Part shown: positions 42,340 through 54,039 of the stretch, piece by piece | Position numbering within the stretch: position 1 is the stretch's first letter | Layout: each line of letters opens with the position of its first letter | Origin: Sweltsa coloradensis | Lineage: Eukaryota > Arthropoda > Insecta > Plecoptera > Chloroperlidae | Assembly: GCA_024449915.1 (NCBI GenBank) | Contig: JAMZAV010001286.1 | Coordinates: 1-64,000, forward strand | Length of the DNA stretch: 64,000 nt | Direction: 5' to 3' | The notes under the pieces: generated by a model | What the model was told of the DNA's origin: nothing | Database searches by the model: none | What the model saw: only the letters and a program-made list of their open reading frames with translations | Program-made: the position numbers and the translations under genes

Positions 42340-42836
42340 GGTAAAGGAGTGTTTCCACCTAAATCTTGGGCATCACCGAATCAGCACCGGCCTGCCAAGC
42401 TCGGCACCTCATCTTCTTCCTCATTTTCTTCTCGTAACACCAACTCTCTCCACTTTTTCCTGTCCTCCCACCATCTTTCTCTCTCTTCAACCACTTCCCA
42501 CTCCTCTCCTCTCTCCTCCACATCTGCCTGTACTTGATCTTGCCACCTATCTCGAGGTCTTCCCACTCTTCTCATATCATTCTTTAGTTCAAATGCTTGT
42601 CTTGGGATTCTATTCTTCTCCATTCTTCTCATATGTCCATACCATCGTAGTCGCTCCTTTCCCATCTTGAACTTTAGGCTCCCTACTCCTACTTTCTTCC
42701 TTATCATACTACTTTGTATCTTGTCCAACTTTGTCACACCTGCCACACTGCGTATGAACTTCATCTCAGCTGCCTGTATAGCACTTTCTTCCTTCCAGCC
42801 CATTGGCCATTTTTGTTTTATTATTATAGCTTTCAT
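42340..42836 (-). pseudogene. LINE reverse transcriptase C-terminal fragment
   Basis: A 151-codon minus frame (42836 to 42381) encodes the C-terminal region of a non-LTR retrotransposon polyprotein. From the N side: WPMGWKEESAIQAAEMKFIR (thumb region), then GKERLRWYGHMRRMEKNRI, RRVGRPRDRWQDQV, and an acidic/basic tail rich in Glu, Arg and Trp. RLRWYGHMRRM and GRPRDRW are hallmarks of this group. Similarity starts near residue 10. Upstream DNA (42815 onward) shows no catalytic RT motifs, so the copy is 5'-truncated, as is usual for LINEs. It is the best-read coding fragment in the window and has no internal stop. The antisense of its tail explains the C/T-rich strand here and at 2.9-3.2 kb. 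Endonuclease and RT palm are missing, so it cannot move on its own. Confidence 0.85.
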
Positions 42837-42859
42837 AAATGAAAATATTATCTAATCAA

Positions 42860-43640
42860 TATAAATTATGTGTTAACGTATTCAGAAAGAATCTCTTAAT
42901 GTAGTTGAATGATAAAAATAAGACATGCATATCCCATTGATGGACTTGTCAATAGCAGAAGCTAAACATTTTCTGCCTGTGTCGGGAAATTGAACCCAGG
43001 ACTTTCTTCAGGGACACTTAACTACCACACTAGGAGCCACACTGTACGAAAGCATTGAAACTGTCAAAACGACATACAATTCAGTCAATACACTCACCTG
43101 TTGTTTGGTGTGGATGTTGTTTACAGAATTTAAGCTGCGGCTGCGGACGTTCACGGAGAGTACATTAAGCAAGGACCTGTAACAAAAATATGTTTTTACT
43201 ACAAAGGTAGGCCGAGGGCAAGTCTCTAGTCTAGTCCATATCGTAGGTATTTTACAAGCCTCTCCAAGCCTCCCTATCCGGAATGAAAATGGCCCGTTAT
43301 CGATGATGAATCACCTATTATTTTGCATTGTTGACAGGAAAAATAAGCCACCAAAGCAAACCTCATCAGCATGTGGAAACAACAGAGTAGGCCTACCAAA
43401 AATAAAAATGTAATAGGCCTATTGCACATTCTGAAAATGTAAACGCTAAATGTTACGAGATCTAGGCCTGAATACAATTTAATAGATTGCAATTGTTAAT
43501 ATATAACATGTTATGTTATATAATTCAAGTTTCAACTATGGATCAAGGAATAGTGCATGTAATAATCATTTATTATAATTTAATCTACCGGTACCTGTTT
43601 CATGATAATGTGTGTAATAATGTATAGAGCATAGTAAAAT
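42860..43640. other. Non-coding stretch
   Basis: Ordinary-quality sequence without recognisable gene. It contains TTGAACCCAGGACTTTCTTC at about 42990, which looks like a generic box B-like word (antisense), but no tRNA cloverleaf can be built around it. Confidence 0.5.
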
Positions 43641-43646
43641 GTTATA

Positions 43647-44112
43647 ACTAGGCCGCTTTGCAAACGCTTTTCCAGTTGTGTTGATGGATGAGCTTTTTTG
43701 GTTGATTATTTTTGTCCAATGATTACTGGTTCATTGTTGTCGTTATTGTCACTGTTAAAGACAAGAGCAATAGAGTCAACCATCCATGTCGGCCTTCAAC
43801 AATTGCAAGGCAACCGACTGCAAGTCTAAAAGAGACCGAGAACCGACATGCGCCTCTTCGTGCCAGCCGTGAAAAGGTGCGGGGCGGCCAGATCATATTG
43901 ACCAATCATTGCCCTAAAAGTACGATTTTTATGACAAATATTTCTTCGATTGACCCCATAATCATATCTAAATTCAGTGATTTCGAACATTCCCATAAAT
44001 TTTCATCGAGATTGGAGTAGCCGAGTGCATACAAACGGACAAAAAAAATACACCTGAACTATTTTTCTCATGGTGTGTGAAATTGAAGTCTTTGCTGCAC
44101 TCATCCAATAAA
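43647..44112 (-). repeat. HINE-like element, another family
   Basis: The 3' end on plus reads AACTAGGCCGCTTTGCAAACG, then GTTGATGGATGAGCTTTTTT. The 5' end on plus reads GAAGTCTTTGCTGCACTCATCCAATAAAG. The interior CATAAATTTTCATCGAGATT and GTGCATACAAACGGACAAA resembles the family X tail. GATGGATGAG and CTCATCCA are inverted. Confidence 0.65.
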
Positions 44113-44114
44113 GT

Positions 44115-44540
44115 ACTTTCATTATGTTTGTGCTGCATTTAACACTGTGGCCAAAGTCATCCTAAGTGGTTTGTCTTTGACTAAGAGCAGTAATAGTTGG
44201 GTAGAGGGAGCATGGCCTATAGCGCTGCATGGTAGCGGCTGAGGAAAACATATCGAGACGGCCGACCAAGTCCAAGTAAAGAAAAGCCCAAGTCCCAAAA
44301 ATTCAATCCCAAGGTTTTCACGAAAAATTTAGTTGTAAAAAGGGAAAAAACTAATCCATTGTTTTTTTGGGGTTTGCCTGAAGCTGAGAGGGCCAAAGGG
44401 TGTAGAAAATTTTAAAAATTTTTTTTTGTAGGGGACATAGGTTAACCCCTTTATAAAAAAAATGTATTTTTCCCGGGAGATGTTTGGGGAGGGAACAGAA
44501 TAATTTTCCGAAAAAGGGCCCCCTGCAAATAAATTTCAAA
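44115..44540. other. Transition into poor-quality sequence
   Basis: From about 44300 onward runs of A, T, G and C lengthen and frames dissolve. Nothing recognisable. Confidence 0.5.
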
Positions 44541-46190
44541 TCGGTTTTTAACCTTCATAGAAGGGGACACCTTTTTAATTTGATGAATAAAAATAGGGAA
44601 AGGGTAGGGGGAAAAAAATTAAAACCTCGTCGATTTTTTTCGTTTTCCCAAAAAACCCAATTTTTGGGTTATTGTTAGGGCTTTTTCCATTGGCATGCAC
44701 TGGGGAAAAAAGTGCAGAGTGTCTTTGTTTTTAACCTCCATTTGACTAACATCCCAAAACTGAACAAATAAAAAGGGAAAGTGGCAATCCAGTGCGCCCC
44801 GAGTGGGGGCCAAATGGAAAAGCCTTTAGTTCAAGTGTTTTTGCATTGTTTTTTTAGCGAGATTTAATACACAAAAGAACACTTTAAAAAAAAAAAATTT
44901 TTATATGATTTTTTTACAAGGGGTCTTAAAAAAAGTAAAGACCCCACGCATAGGAAAAAAAAAATTTACAAAAAAGTTTCACCCACCCAACACACTAAAA
45001 AAAAGCTTTTCACAAACCCCCCTAGATAATTAAATTTTTAAACATTAGTCCCTTTCCATCTGATCATTAAAAAGCTCTTATTTTGGGAAAACTTTTTTAG
45101 GGTTAAACCCTTTAATTATTAGGAAAAGCTCTTCCCTTGTTTGAGTGAACCCGCATCTCGATTTTGAAAATACGGGTCCAGTAACAAAAAAAAAATTAAA
45201 AAAAAAAACTTTTAAAATAAAAAAAGAAAAAAAATTTTAAAATTTAAAACCCGGTTTGCTTTTCAAAACCAGACAAAAACCGATTTCCGGAAAAAGGGAA
45301 AGTTACCCCTAGTTTGTACCAAATCTGGATGGCCCCCCGAAATAAAAAATTAATACAAAATTTGTTAAAAAGCCCCTTTCGGTGTGGTAATTTTGGTGCC
45401 GGGGTCTCGCCCCCCCGGGATCGGACACCACAGTCCATATTTTCCATTTTTCCCAGCATTTCTTTTTTTTTAAAAAATCTACCATTTATGGGAAAAAAAA
45501 TTGGTCCCAAAATTTTGGGGCCTATTTTTTTCGGTTGCCCCACAAAAATTTCCCGGCCGTAGGGGAAACCTTGCGTGGTGTGGGGAAAAATTGACAAATA
45601 AATTTTAAAAATGCCCTTTTTTTATTTAAAGGGTTTCAACTTTTTTTTAGACCCAACTTTTTAGGTTTAAACTTCTTGCCCGAAGTCCCGCAGTCAGCGG
45701 GGCCTGTTATGTTTGTCTCAGGTAGAGCGACCAAGGGGCTCCCTAAAACCAAAACTTTTTAACTCCCTTATTTAAGGGCTTTGACCACCCTTTTTTTATT
45801 TTTTTTTTTTATTTTGGGGATTTTAAAAAATTTGGTAAAAATTTTATCTGATGAAAGGGACTTTAGACAAAAATTCAAAAAAAATTTAAACCCTTTCCAA
45901 CAGTTACCTGACCGAGAAATTTGGACAGGTGAAGGAAAAAAGGGGGGGCCCCAAGGTAAACCTAATTTTAAGGTAGCCCAGATCGGTTTTGCGAAAACCC
46001 GGTTTAAATTTTTTCAAAAACCTAGTCTTTTGCTACCTACTCCCTAGTTAAAAGAAATTTTTTCACAAAAATTTTAAAATTTTTCCTTCCCCCCCTTTCC
46101 CAACCTTAAAAATTAAATGTATTATTTTTTTAGGTACTTAAAAGGGTTTTTGTAGGTAGAGTTGTATATTTAATACTACTCTTTTTTTTG
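44540..46190 (+). repeat. Degraded third copy of 27.64-29.66 kb
   Basis: Same order and strand as 27640-29660. It has the MITE ends near 44690 and 44830, a HINE 3' end at about 45026, ACCCTAGTTTGTACCA near 45310, TTTCCCAGCATTTCTTT near 45450, GCGGGGCCTGTTATGTTTG near 45700 and GTAGGTAGAGTTGTATATTT at 46155. Homopolymers are strongly inflated. Confidence 0.75.
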
Positions 46191-47420
46191 CGTACCGGTA
46201 AAGTCTAAAGTGGGTTGAAAACCTTTGAAGCCCTAGAACGGGAGTGATGTTTTTAAAATTCCCAATAGTTTTGACATTTTGAAGTAGCTTTGGGAGTAAG
46301 GGGGGAAAAGGTTTCCCTTTACCATAATGATGTCTTGTCTTGCCCCAGTCATCGAAACTTGATTTTCTTTGTAAAGTTCTTGGCAAAGAAGGTCTGTTTT
46401 TTGTGGCGAAAAACATTTCCCCCTTTTCATTAGGTCGTCGAGGGGTTTTAAAATTTACCCTGGAAAGGAAAAGACTACGAGGAAAAATGCAAAAACAAGG
46501 GGTTTACGGGCCAGCGGGAAAGGGCCTTCTATCTAGCCCCTCCCCCCCCTTTAGGGGAAAAGAGTTTTGGCCCGAGCACATCCCCCGCAAAAAAAATTTT
46601 GGCCATAACGGGCCGGTTAAGGGGGACAAGGCATCCCAATTTTAACGCGCATACAAATTTCAGACAATTTTAGTTACATCTAGGGCTATTTGAAATTTTA
46701 CATAATTTTGGGTGAAAAAAAAAATTTATAAAAGGCATTATCTTTTAAATAGAAACTTTTCCGGGAATTTTTTAAAATAAAAAAATAAAAAAAAAAATTA
46801 ATTAAATTTAAAAATCTAGAATTTAGAATCTGTAAAAATGGTAAAAAACACCCAAAAATCCAAAAACTGGGGTTTAAACGAAATTTTTGTTTTTGGATTT
46901 TAGATGATAAATATTAAAAAATTTTGTTTCCCGAAAGGAGAGTACAGATGTCTTTTATTATCGGGGTATGCAAAGTTGTTTTTCAGTTTTAATGATTAGG
47001 CCCTAAAAAAGCACAGAAAAAAAGGAAACTTTTGCCGAACTAAAAAATCACCCTTTCCCTTCCTCTTCATGCTTGTAAAAGGGCCTTTTCAACACTAAAA
47101 TTCCACCCCCCAAAAACGTTTTTTTTTCCCCTATATGAAGAATTTTCTTTTTGAGGGGAAGTACAGATAAATCTAGCCCATTCTGGGGTGTCTATGGCCC
47201 AAGGGGCCGCCCAAAGTGACCTTGGGTTGGGAAATGGGGGGGAGTAGGGAGACCCCCCAAAAAAGTCGCGATCGACTTTACAAAGAAAAATTTAAAAAGG
47301 GAAAGGGGACAATTAAATTGTGAAAAATTTTAATTTAAAAAATTTAAACTTTAAAAGGGGAGGAAAAAATGTAAAATAAAATGTTTTGAAAATGGGAAAG
47401 GGGGAATTTTTGTTACATTT
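46190..47420 (+). repeat. Degraded third copy of 32.29-33.46 kb
   Basis: TTTTGAAGTAGCTTTGGGAG at 46273, AATGATGTCTTGTCTTGCCC at 46325, GATGTCTTTTATTATCGG at 46947 and CCTTCCTCTTCATGCTTGTA near 47055 match 32390, 32440, 33037 and 33145. The 2.6 kb of the right arm between 29.66 and 32.29 kb (fold-back F, SINE array, part of R) is absent at the junction. Confidence 0.7.
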
Positions 47421-47960
47421 TTAAAAATTGAAAATTTATACACCTAAAAAAACTTATATTTATTAACTTTTAAACCCCCTTTATTTCTATGGATTCGGGC
47501 AAAAATTTTTCTATTTTTTCTTTCAAAAAAGTTCAAATATCACAAAAAACCCTTAATGCCCATTTTAAAAATATAAAACTTTGGGGGCCCCATCTGTTTG
47601 GTGGGAAAATCAGTCCAAATGCCCCCCCCGAAAATATCGAACAAAAAAACGAAAAAAAATCGTAAAATTCCCAAATTTTGCATGAAAAAATATTTCTTCG
47701 TTTTGTACCAAAAACCCGGTGGGGGGTCTAATTTCAAAAGGTTTTCCCCCAAAGGCCCCCCAAATTTTCATCAAGATGGGCATATGCCGTTTGCCTGGTA
47801 GAGAGCAAAACAACAGTAAAAAAAAAAAAAAAGAAAACACCCGAGCAAAATTTTTTGGGGGGTCAGTGTTAAAGTTTTGTTTCACTCACCCAAATTTAAC
47901 AATTACCGGGTTTGGTATGATGTTTTTTTTACTCCCCTTTTGGGCCTTACTTTTTAGGCT
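47420..47960 (+). repeat. Degraded third copy of 38.59-39.1 kb (family X)
   Basis: CCTTTATTTCTATGGATTCG, TTTCATCAAGATGGGCATAT, GCCGTTTGCCTGGTAGAGAG and CACTCACCCAAATTTAACAA match the X element in the right arm. The 33.5-38.6 kb interval, including the ribozyme-like cluster, is missing. Confidence 0.65.
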
Positions 47961-47964
47961 CTAT

Positions 47965-48324
47965 TAAAAATAATGTTTTGGGAATTTCAGGTTTTTTTCA
48001 ACAAAGTACCTAGGGTAGGAAACCCAGAATTTTAAAAAAAAAAATGGAAAATCCTAGGGGGACCCCTTTAAAAAAATCCTTAAAAGTGGCAACCCTGCTT
48101 TCAATGAGGGAAAATGTGTCCCAAATTTAAAAAAAGTTTAAACCCTTTTTTTTAAAATTAATTTTTGCCTTTTAATTTTTTTAATTTTTCCTTTTTTTTC
48201 TTTAAAAAATAAAAATTTTAAAAGGGTTTTTTTTTTTTAAAATTTTCAATTTTAGGTTTTTTTTTTTTTTTTTTTTTTGGTTTTTTTTTTTTTTTTTTTT
48301 TTCTTTTTTTTTTGTTTTCATTTT

Positions 48325-48369
<45 letters not shown>

Positions 48370-50344
48370 TTTTTTTTTTTTTTGGTTTTTAATTTTTTTG
48401 TTGGATAAGCGGGTGGCAAGTTTTTTTACAAAAAAAAAATTTTTTTTTTTTCCCTTCTTTTTTTTTTGTTTATTTTTGTTGGTTTTAAAATTGGTGAAAA
48501 TTTACTTGAAAAGGGGTTTAAAAACCAAAAAAAAACCCAGGAGCTAGAAAACAAAAGCTTACCTTTCTTTTTTTTGGGTTTCCCCAATTCGTGGGGGCCC
48601 TATTTGGCATATTTAATTTTTTTAATTAAATTTAATTGGCAAAAGGGGCCCCGTCTTGTTTTTTGTTGAAATTTGGCCGGGTTTTTAAAACCATTACCCC
48701 AAAAATTAATAAATTTAAAAAAATTAAAAAAAATTGTAAAAAAGGAACAAAAAAAAAACGGTTTCCCCAAAAGAAAAAAAAGTGGTTTAGGGGAACTTTG
48801 GGGGTAAAAAATATTTCCCCAATTAAAAATGAAAATTTTTTACATTTTAAAAAAAAATTTTTTTGTTTATAACCCATTCGGTTTACCTTTTTAATTTTTG
48901 GTTAAAAGGAAAAATTTTTATGAATTTAGGGTTTGGGGGTTAAAAAAAATTTTTTTAAAAAAAATTTCAAAATTTTTATTTTTTTCTTTTTTAAAAAAAA
49001 CATTAAAAAAATAATTTTAATTGGGAAAAAAAATTTTTTGGGTGGATAAAATTATTCCCTTTTTTAAAATTTTTTTGGGGTTTTTTGGGGGGGGGAAATT
49101 TATCGGTTTTTTGCTTTCGGGCAAAAATTTTTTTAAAATACGGAAAAACATCCTTTAAACCGTTGTTGAAAAAAAAAGGCACCTTTTTTTGAAAACGACC
49201 ATTTGGCATTTTAATGTTTTTTTAAATTTTAATTTTTAAGCCCGCCGGGTTTTTGGTTGAAAATTTTTGGAGGAATAAAAAATTACCCCCATAAAATTAC
49301 AAAAAAAATTTTTAAAAATTTTTTACCTTAATTTTCCCCAAAAAAGGTGGGGGGAACATTTGAAAATTCCCTTTTTTGGGGGGATTTTTGTTCCTTTTTA
49401 AACTATTTTTTTAAAATGAAAATTTCATCAAAAACCACTCCCTTGGGGGAAATTCAAAATAAAATTAACAATTTGAAAACGGGAAATTTAAAATTGTTTG
49501 GAAATAAGTTTTTGGCCCCTTTGGGTTAAAAAAAAAAATTTTTTTAAAAATTTTAATTTTAAAAAAAATTGGGGTTAAACTTTAAATTAATTTTGGGGGG
49601 AAGATTTTGGGGGGAAAAAATGGCTAAAGGGGAAACAAAATTTTTTTGCAATGGAAAAAAAAACTCATTGACCCCTTTTTTGAGCTTTTGAGCAAAAACG
49701 TGCAAACCGGGCCCGGAAAGGGGCCCTTTGTTAAATTAAATTTCCCAATTTTACCATTTACGGTTTTAAAATAAAAATAACCCCCCCAAATCCCCGTTGG
49801 GGAAACCGGACATGTCAAAATTTTTTCCCTTGATTTTTTTTTTCTTTTTGGAAAAAAAAACTTTCAATTTTTCTTTAAGGGAACGTTTTTAAAAATTTTT
49901 AAAACATTTCCACAAAATAAAAAACCCCCTAGGTGGGACCAGGGAAAATTTAAAAATGTTTTGGGAAACTCGATTTTTCGGATTTTAACAAAAAAAAAAA
50001 AAAAAAAAACGACTTTTGAAAAATTAAGGTTCAAGGGAACGCTCCCCGGGGGTAAAAATTTAATGTAAACCCCCTTTGGCCCTTCCCAGGGCCAAAAAAC
50101 TTCATTTTCCTTCCAGGGTTTGGGAATTGGGGAAATAAGGAAATTTTTAATTAAACCCAAAAAGGGGGGGTTAAAAAAAATTTTTATCAGGAAAATTTTT
50201 CCCCGAATTTTGGGGGAAAAAAAAAAAACTTTTAATTTTTATTTAATTTTTAAAAAAATTTTAAATTTTTTGACAAAAATTATTCCAAAAAAAGAGGGGT
50301 TATTTAAATTTTTGGGGGGAAAATTCCTCTCGGGAAAAGGGGGA
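47965..50344. other. Homopolymer-dominated, unreadable stretch
   Basis: Long runs of T (about 48256-48383), A, G and C. The predicted frames are low-complexity Phe/Lys proteins. No feature can be supported. Confidence 0.7.
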
Positions 50345-50353
50345 TTTTCAAAA

Positions 50354-50407
<54 letters not shown>

Positions 50408-50412
50408 CCAAA

Positions 50413-50497
<85 letters not shown>
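50345..50497. repeat. Long poly-A tract
   Basis: About 140 bases, nearly all A, interrupted by TTTCTCC and a few single bases. It could be a retroposon tail but may be an assembly artefact in this region. Confidence 0.7.
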
Positions 50498-50500
<3 letters not shown>

Positions 50501-50519
50501 TAGGGACCCAATCTGTAAA

Positions 50520-51425
50520 ATTTTCATGTGTTTAACTCTTAGGGGGGGCCTTTCCCATCCTTCAGGGTTGAATGCTGAAAATCAAGGAAAAAATTAATAT
50601 AAACATTAGGGAGGGGGGTTGGGAAAAAAATTTTGATAAAAAAGGAAATGAAAATAGGCCGGGGGGTTTAAAAGCAAAATTAAAAAAACTTTAATTAATA
50701 ATTTGGAATAAAAATTAAATTTTTGGGTTTTTAGAGTTTTTTCAAATTTTTTCCAAATTTAGGGGAAAAATCGTTTGGGCCTCCGGCAAAAGTTTTTTTA
50801 TATTAGTACCTATGTCCCAAATCATCCCAAAAATTTTCATGCTGAAAACTCATTAGGTGCCTTAATGGTGAATGCTGGAAATAAAGGTAAAAATAATAAA
50901 ACTATAAGAGAGGGGGGGTTAAAAAAAAATGTGGTTTAAAAAATGAGAATAGGCCGATTTTTTTAAAAAAACACTTTAAAAACATAATTTTAAAACAAAT
51001 TTCGAATAAAAATAAATTTTTTAGATTAGACCCTATAAAATTTTTTCCAGTTTTAGGGTGTTTGGGGGGGGAAAATACGTTTAAATTGCCCTGGGCGGAT
51101 TATTTTTCTTTATTATTAGGTCCCCATCATGTCAAATTTCATGAGGAAAAACTCATTGGGTTTCCCCTTCTTTGGGGGAAGGGCGGGGAAAATCAAGGAA
51201 AAAAATAATAAAACTATTGGGGATGGGGGTTGAAAAAATGTGGTTTTTTAAAATGAGAATGGGACCGTTTGGGGGAAAAAAACACAAAGAACAAAATTTT
51301 TAAAATAATTTAATTTTGGGACTAAAAATTAAATTTTTGGGGGTTGGGAGCTATAAATTTATTTTAATTTTGGGGGGATGTTTTTAGGGGGTGTTGGGGG
51401 GAATTTGTTTGGCTCTCGGCGGAAG
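50520..51425 (+). repeat. Tandem repeat, about 305-base unit, three copies
   Basis: Units begin near 50521, 50834 and 51137 with TTTCATG(C/A), ACTCATT and GGG. They share AATGCTGAAAATCAAGG-like and TAATAAAACTAT-like words, then GAATAGG and CCGTTT, AATTAAATTTTT and a GGGGAAAAT-like stretch. A fourth partial start lies at 51461, where element R begins. Confidence 0.65.
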
Positions 51426-51429
51426 TTTG

Positions 51430-51850
51430 TGAGTCTGAGGTACATCTAAGTGTGGCCCAAAGTTTCATAGTTCAAAAGATGTACCGTTTTTTCTTGTAGG
51501 CTCTTATTCCTCTCTGGCGGGGAATCCACTACCCCCCCCCCCCCCCCCAAAACCAAACCAACCAGCCACCCGGGAAAGTTTATCGTTGATTTTTTTACGT
51601 TTTTTTTAAACCCAAAGAAGGGGTTTTATCGGTTTCAGTCTGTTTTTTTTTGGTAGGGCGGGGACCACATATCAGGTCATATACCGTTTTTCAAGATTGA
51701 AAAATTTTCGGGACGGCGTGGGGCAGTTTAGCTAAAAAACCCCCCAACTGGGGGAGCAAAAAACCCGGGGTGGGGAGTTGGGTCATCGCCTTTTAGCGGG
51801 GTCGCGTGGCTTGCTGGGGGCAAAGGGACCGTCCCCCTAGTTTTTCAAAA
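51430..51850 (+). repeat. Degraded copy of element R
   Basis: GGTACATCTAAGTGTGGCCC, AAGTTTCATAGTTC, a C-run at 51533-51549, ACCAGCCACC and ACCACATATCAGGTCATATA match 31880-32150. Confidence 0.65.
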
Positions 51851-52030
51851 TTTACTTAAATGTAGTTTATTGTTGTTTCTGCTTTCTATGAAAATTGGGT
51901 TTCCCTAAAATTTTTTGTTGTCCTCCTTTGTAAATCATTTTTTTTAAAAATGAATAGGATAGAGGGTTAAAAAAATAAAAAAAAAAAAAAAATAAAAAAA
52001 TTTAAAAAAAATAAATAAAAAAAAAACATA
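51850..52030 (+). repeat. Degraded copy of the (TTTA)n-tailed retroposon end
   Basis: GTAGTTTATTGTTGTTTCTG, GTCCTCCTTTGTAAATCA, GAATAGGATAGA and an A-rich run with T interruptions. Reverse of 40421-40600. Confidence 0.65.
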
Positions 52031-53044
52031 CATACTACACTAGGTTACTTAGGCTAGTCGAAATTGTACATTTTGAAATGTTTTTAATATTATTTTTTAC
52101 CTATATTTTGGGGGAAGGGTTTTACCCTAGATTTTTCAGGGGAAATGTAAATACACTCAAAAACAGGGGTTTTAAAGGGGAAAGGGGATATACATTACGC
52201 CAAAAAAATTTTAAAATTTTCTAGTATTTGGGGATCTATAAATGGTAGTTTTAAAAAAATGGTTCAGCGGGTTCATCAAACCTCCCCTTTTGATTGCAGG
52301 GGAAGGGGGTGGGAAGGACTTGTAGATGGTTTTGTAAAGGTGAAACGGGGAGATGGTTTTTTTTAAAAAAATAGTAGGCTGCGTTTTGCTTGAAAAGGGA
52401 CGATCCTTTTTTGGGGGATCTTTTAAAAAAAATTTAAGTTGATCATTAGCAAAAAGCAATTTTTGAAAATCTTTCCACCCCCTGAAAATTTTTTGGGGGA
52501 CCTCAGTCTTAACAGGGGGCAGGAATGTTAGGGAAATTTATGTAAAAAAAAAAATTTGGAAAATAAAAATAATAGGGCTAGGCCTATTTTCTTCTACCTG
52601 GCCCATTTTCCGGGTTTAAAAAGGGATAGTTTACAAATTAGTGGGTTTCTTTCAAAAATTTTGGGTTTTGTAAGAAATTTGGGGTGGGGCTTTATTTTTT
52701 TTGAAGATAGGGAAAATTGGTTCTTTGAAATATAAAAAAATTTTTTTAATTTAATTGATTTTTTGTGTGGGTGTGGTTTTTTAACCCAAAAGTCAAAAAA
52801 ATGAATTTTTAGTGGGGGGCTTAAAAACCAAAGGGCCCAAAGAAAACCCAAAAGGCCCCCGAGGGAATCGACAATGAGCGAAAAAACCAACCAAAAAATC
52901 AATATTTTTTTTTTTTAATATTAAAACCAGCAGCAGGGGCATGGCCCAGTGGGGAAAAAAAACTTTAAAATTATTTTTATGTGCCTGTAGTTTGGACGGC
53001 CCAAAAGCATTTTTCCCAAAAATTTCCCTTACCCAAAAAAACTG
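52031..53044. other. Poor-quality stretch, no feature
   Basis: Homopolymer-inflated DNA. The frames at 52211-52459 and 52594-53167 (minus) have no recognisable domain. Confidence 0.55.
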
Positions 53045-53165
53045 AGGGAACTTTTTCCAAATCAGAAGTTTTAAAAAACTTCTGACTATAGGGGGAAATT
53101 GAACCCTAAAACCTTTTTGGCTTGGAAGCAGAAAACCCCCAACCCACAAGCCAAAAGGGACCCAC
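53045..53165 (-). repeat. Degraded tRNA-derived SINE
   Basis: On plus: AATCAGAAGTTTTAAAAAAC, TTCTGACTATAGGGG, GGCTTGGAAGCAGA and ACAAGCC. Head and tail match the SINE at 30560-31345 with a damaged box B. Confidence 0.55.
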
Positions 53166-53169
53166 ACCC

Positions 53170-54039
53170 CCGGTAAACCAAAAAAAAATGTTTACATGGG
53201 GAATTTAAAAAAAAAAATTAATGGGTTTCTGTTTTTTTAAATGGGGCAATGTATGAAACCTCCCTTTTGGGCCTTTGTGTGGTAGTGCTTGGCTTAAAGG
53301 GGAAACCCAACAAGTTTTCGGGCTTTGACTTTTCCCAAGTGGGCCCAAATGGGATCCGGACCTAAAAAAAAAAACAGTTTGATGTCCTAATAAATTTCTT
53401 GCCAGTTTTTTTAAATAGTTTTCCGGCTTTCATTTTGAAACTTTTAAAACCTGAATTTTAAAAAACGGGGCCCAAGGGACTTTACTTGAACATTGGGCCC
53501 CCACTGCTCTAGGCCTTTTACCAGTCGCATGCTCGCACAAATAGTAAAAAAAGTTTAAGGTTTAGGTTTAAAAAATTTAAAAGCATGCCCAAAATTATAA
53601 GCCAAAAAAAAATTGCTAATGGGGGGAGTCAGCGAAAAAATTTTTCCCCAGAATTCGTTTTTCCCAAACAAAAATTTTGGGTAATAAAATAAAAAATTGG
53701 GCTATTTTAAGGTGTTTTCCCACCAAAAAAAACAAAACGGGAAGGAAAATAGGCCCAGGGCCCAGGTTATAGTTTGGGGGTAGGCCTATTAATTTTAAAT
53801 TTGTTGGTAAAAAAACTTTAAACCTATGTAGCGCACCCATTTCCTTTCTTAATTTTTGCTCGTAAAAGCCAACATTTGAATAACAAAAGTAGGGCCTATC
53901 CCCCAAAATACTAGTTTCCCCAGGGGCTACAAAAAAGCAAAAACGCTTTTTCGCGACCACCCCCCTAACCCGCGCACTAACCTAAAACTAAAAAAAAAAT
54001 TGTATTTTTTTTTTGTTTGGGAAATAAAAAAAATAAAAA
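53170..54039. other. Poor-quality stretch, no feature
   Basis: Nothing supportable. The 114-codon minus frame at 53616-53960 has no known motif. Confidence 0.5.

Noticed and set aside
42970..43030. tRNA-like box near TTGAACCCAGGAC
   Set aside because: A box B-like word alone. No box A or cloverleaf can be formed around it.
50345..50497. Poly-A tract as an mRNA or retrogene tail
   Set aside because: Lies in a region of general homopolymer inflation and no retrogene sequence precedes it.
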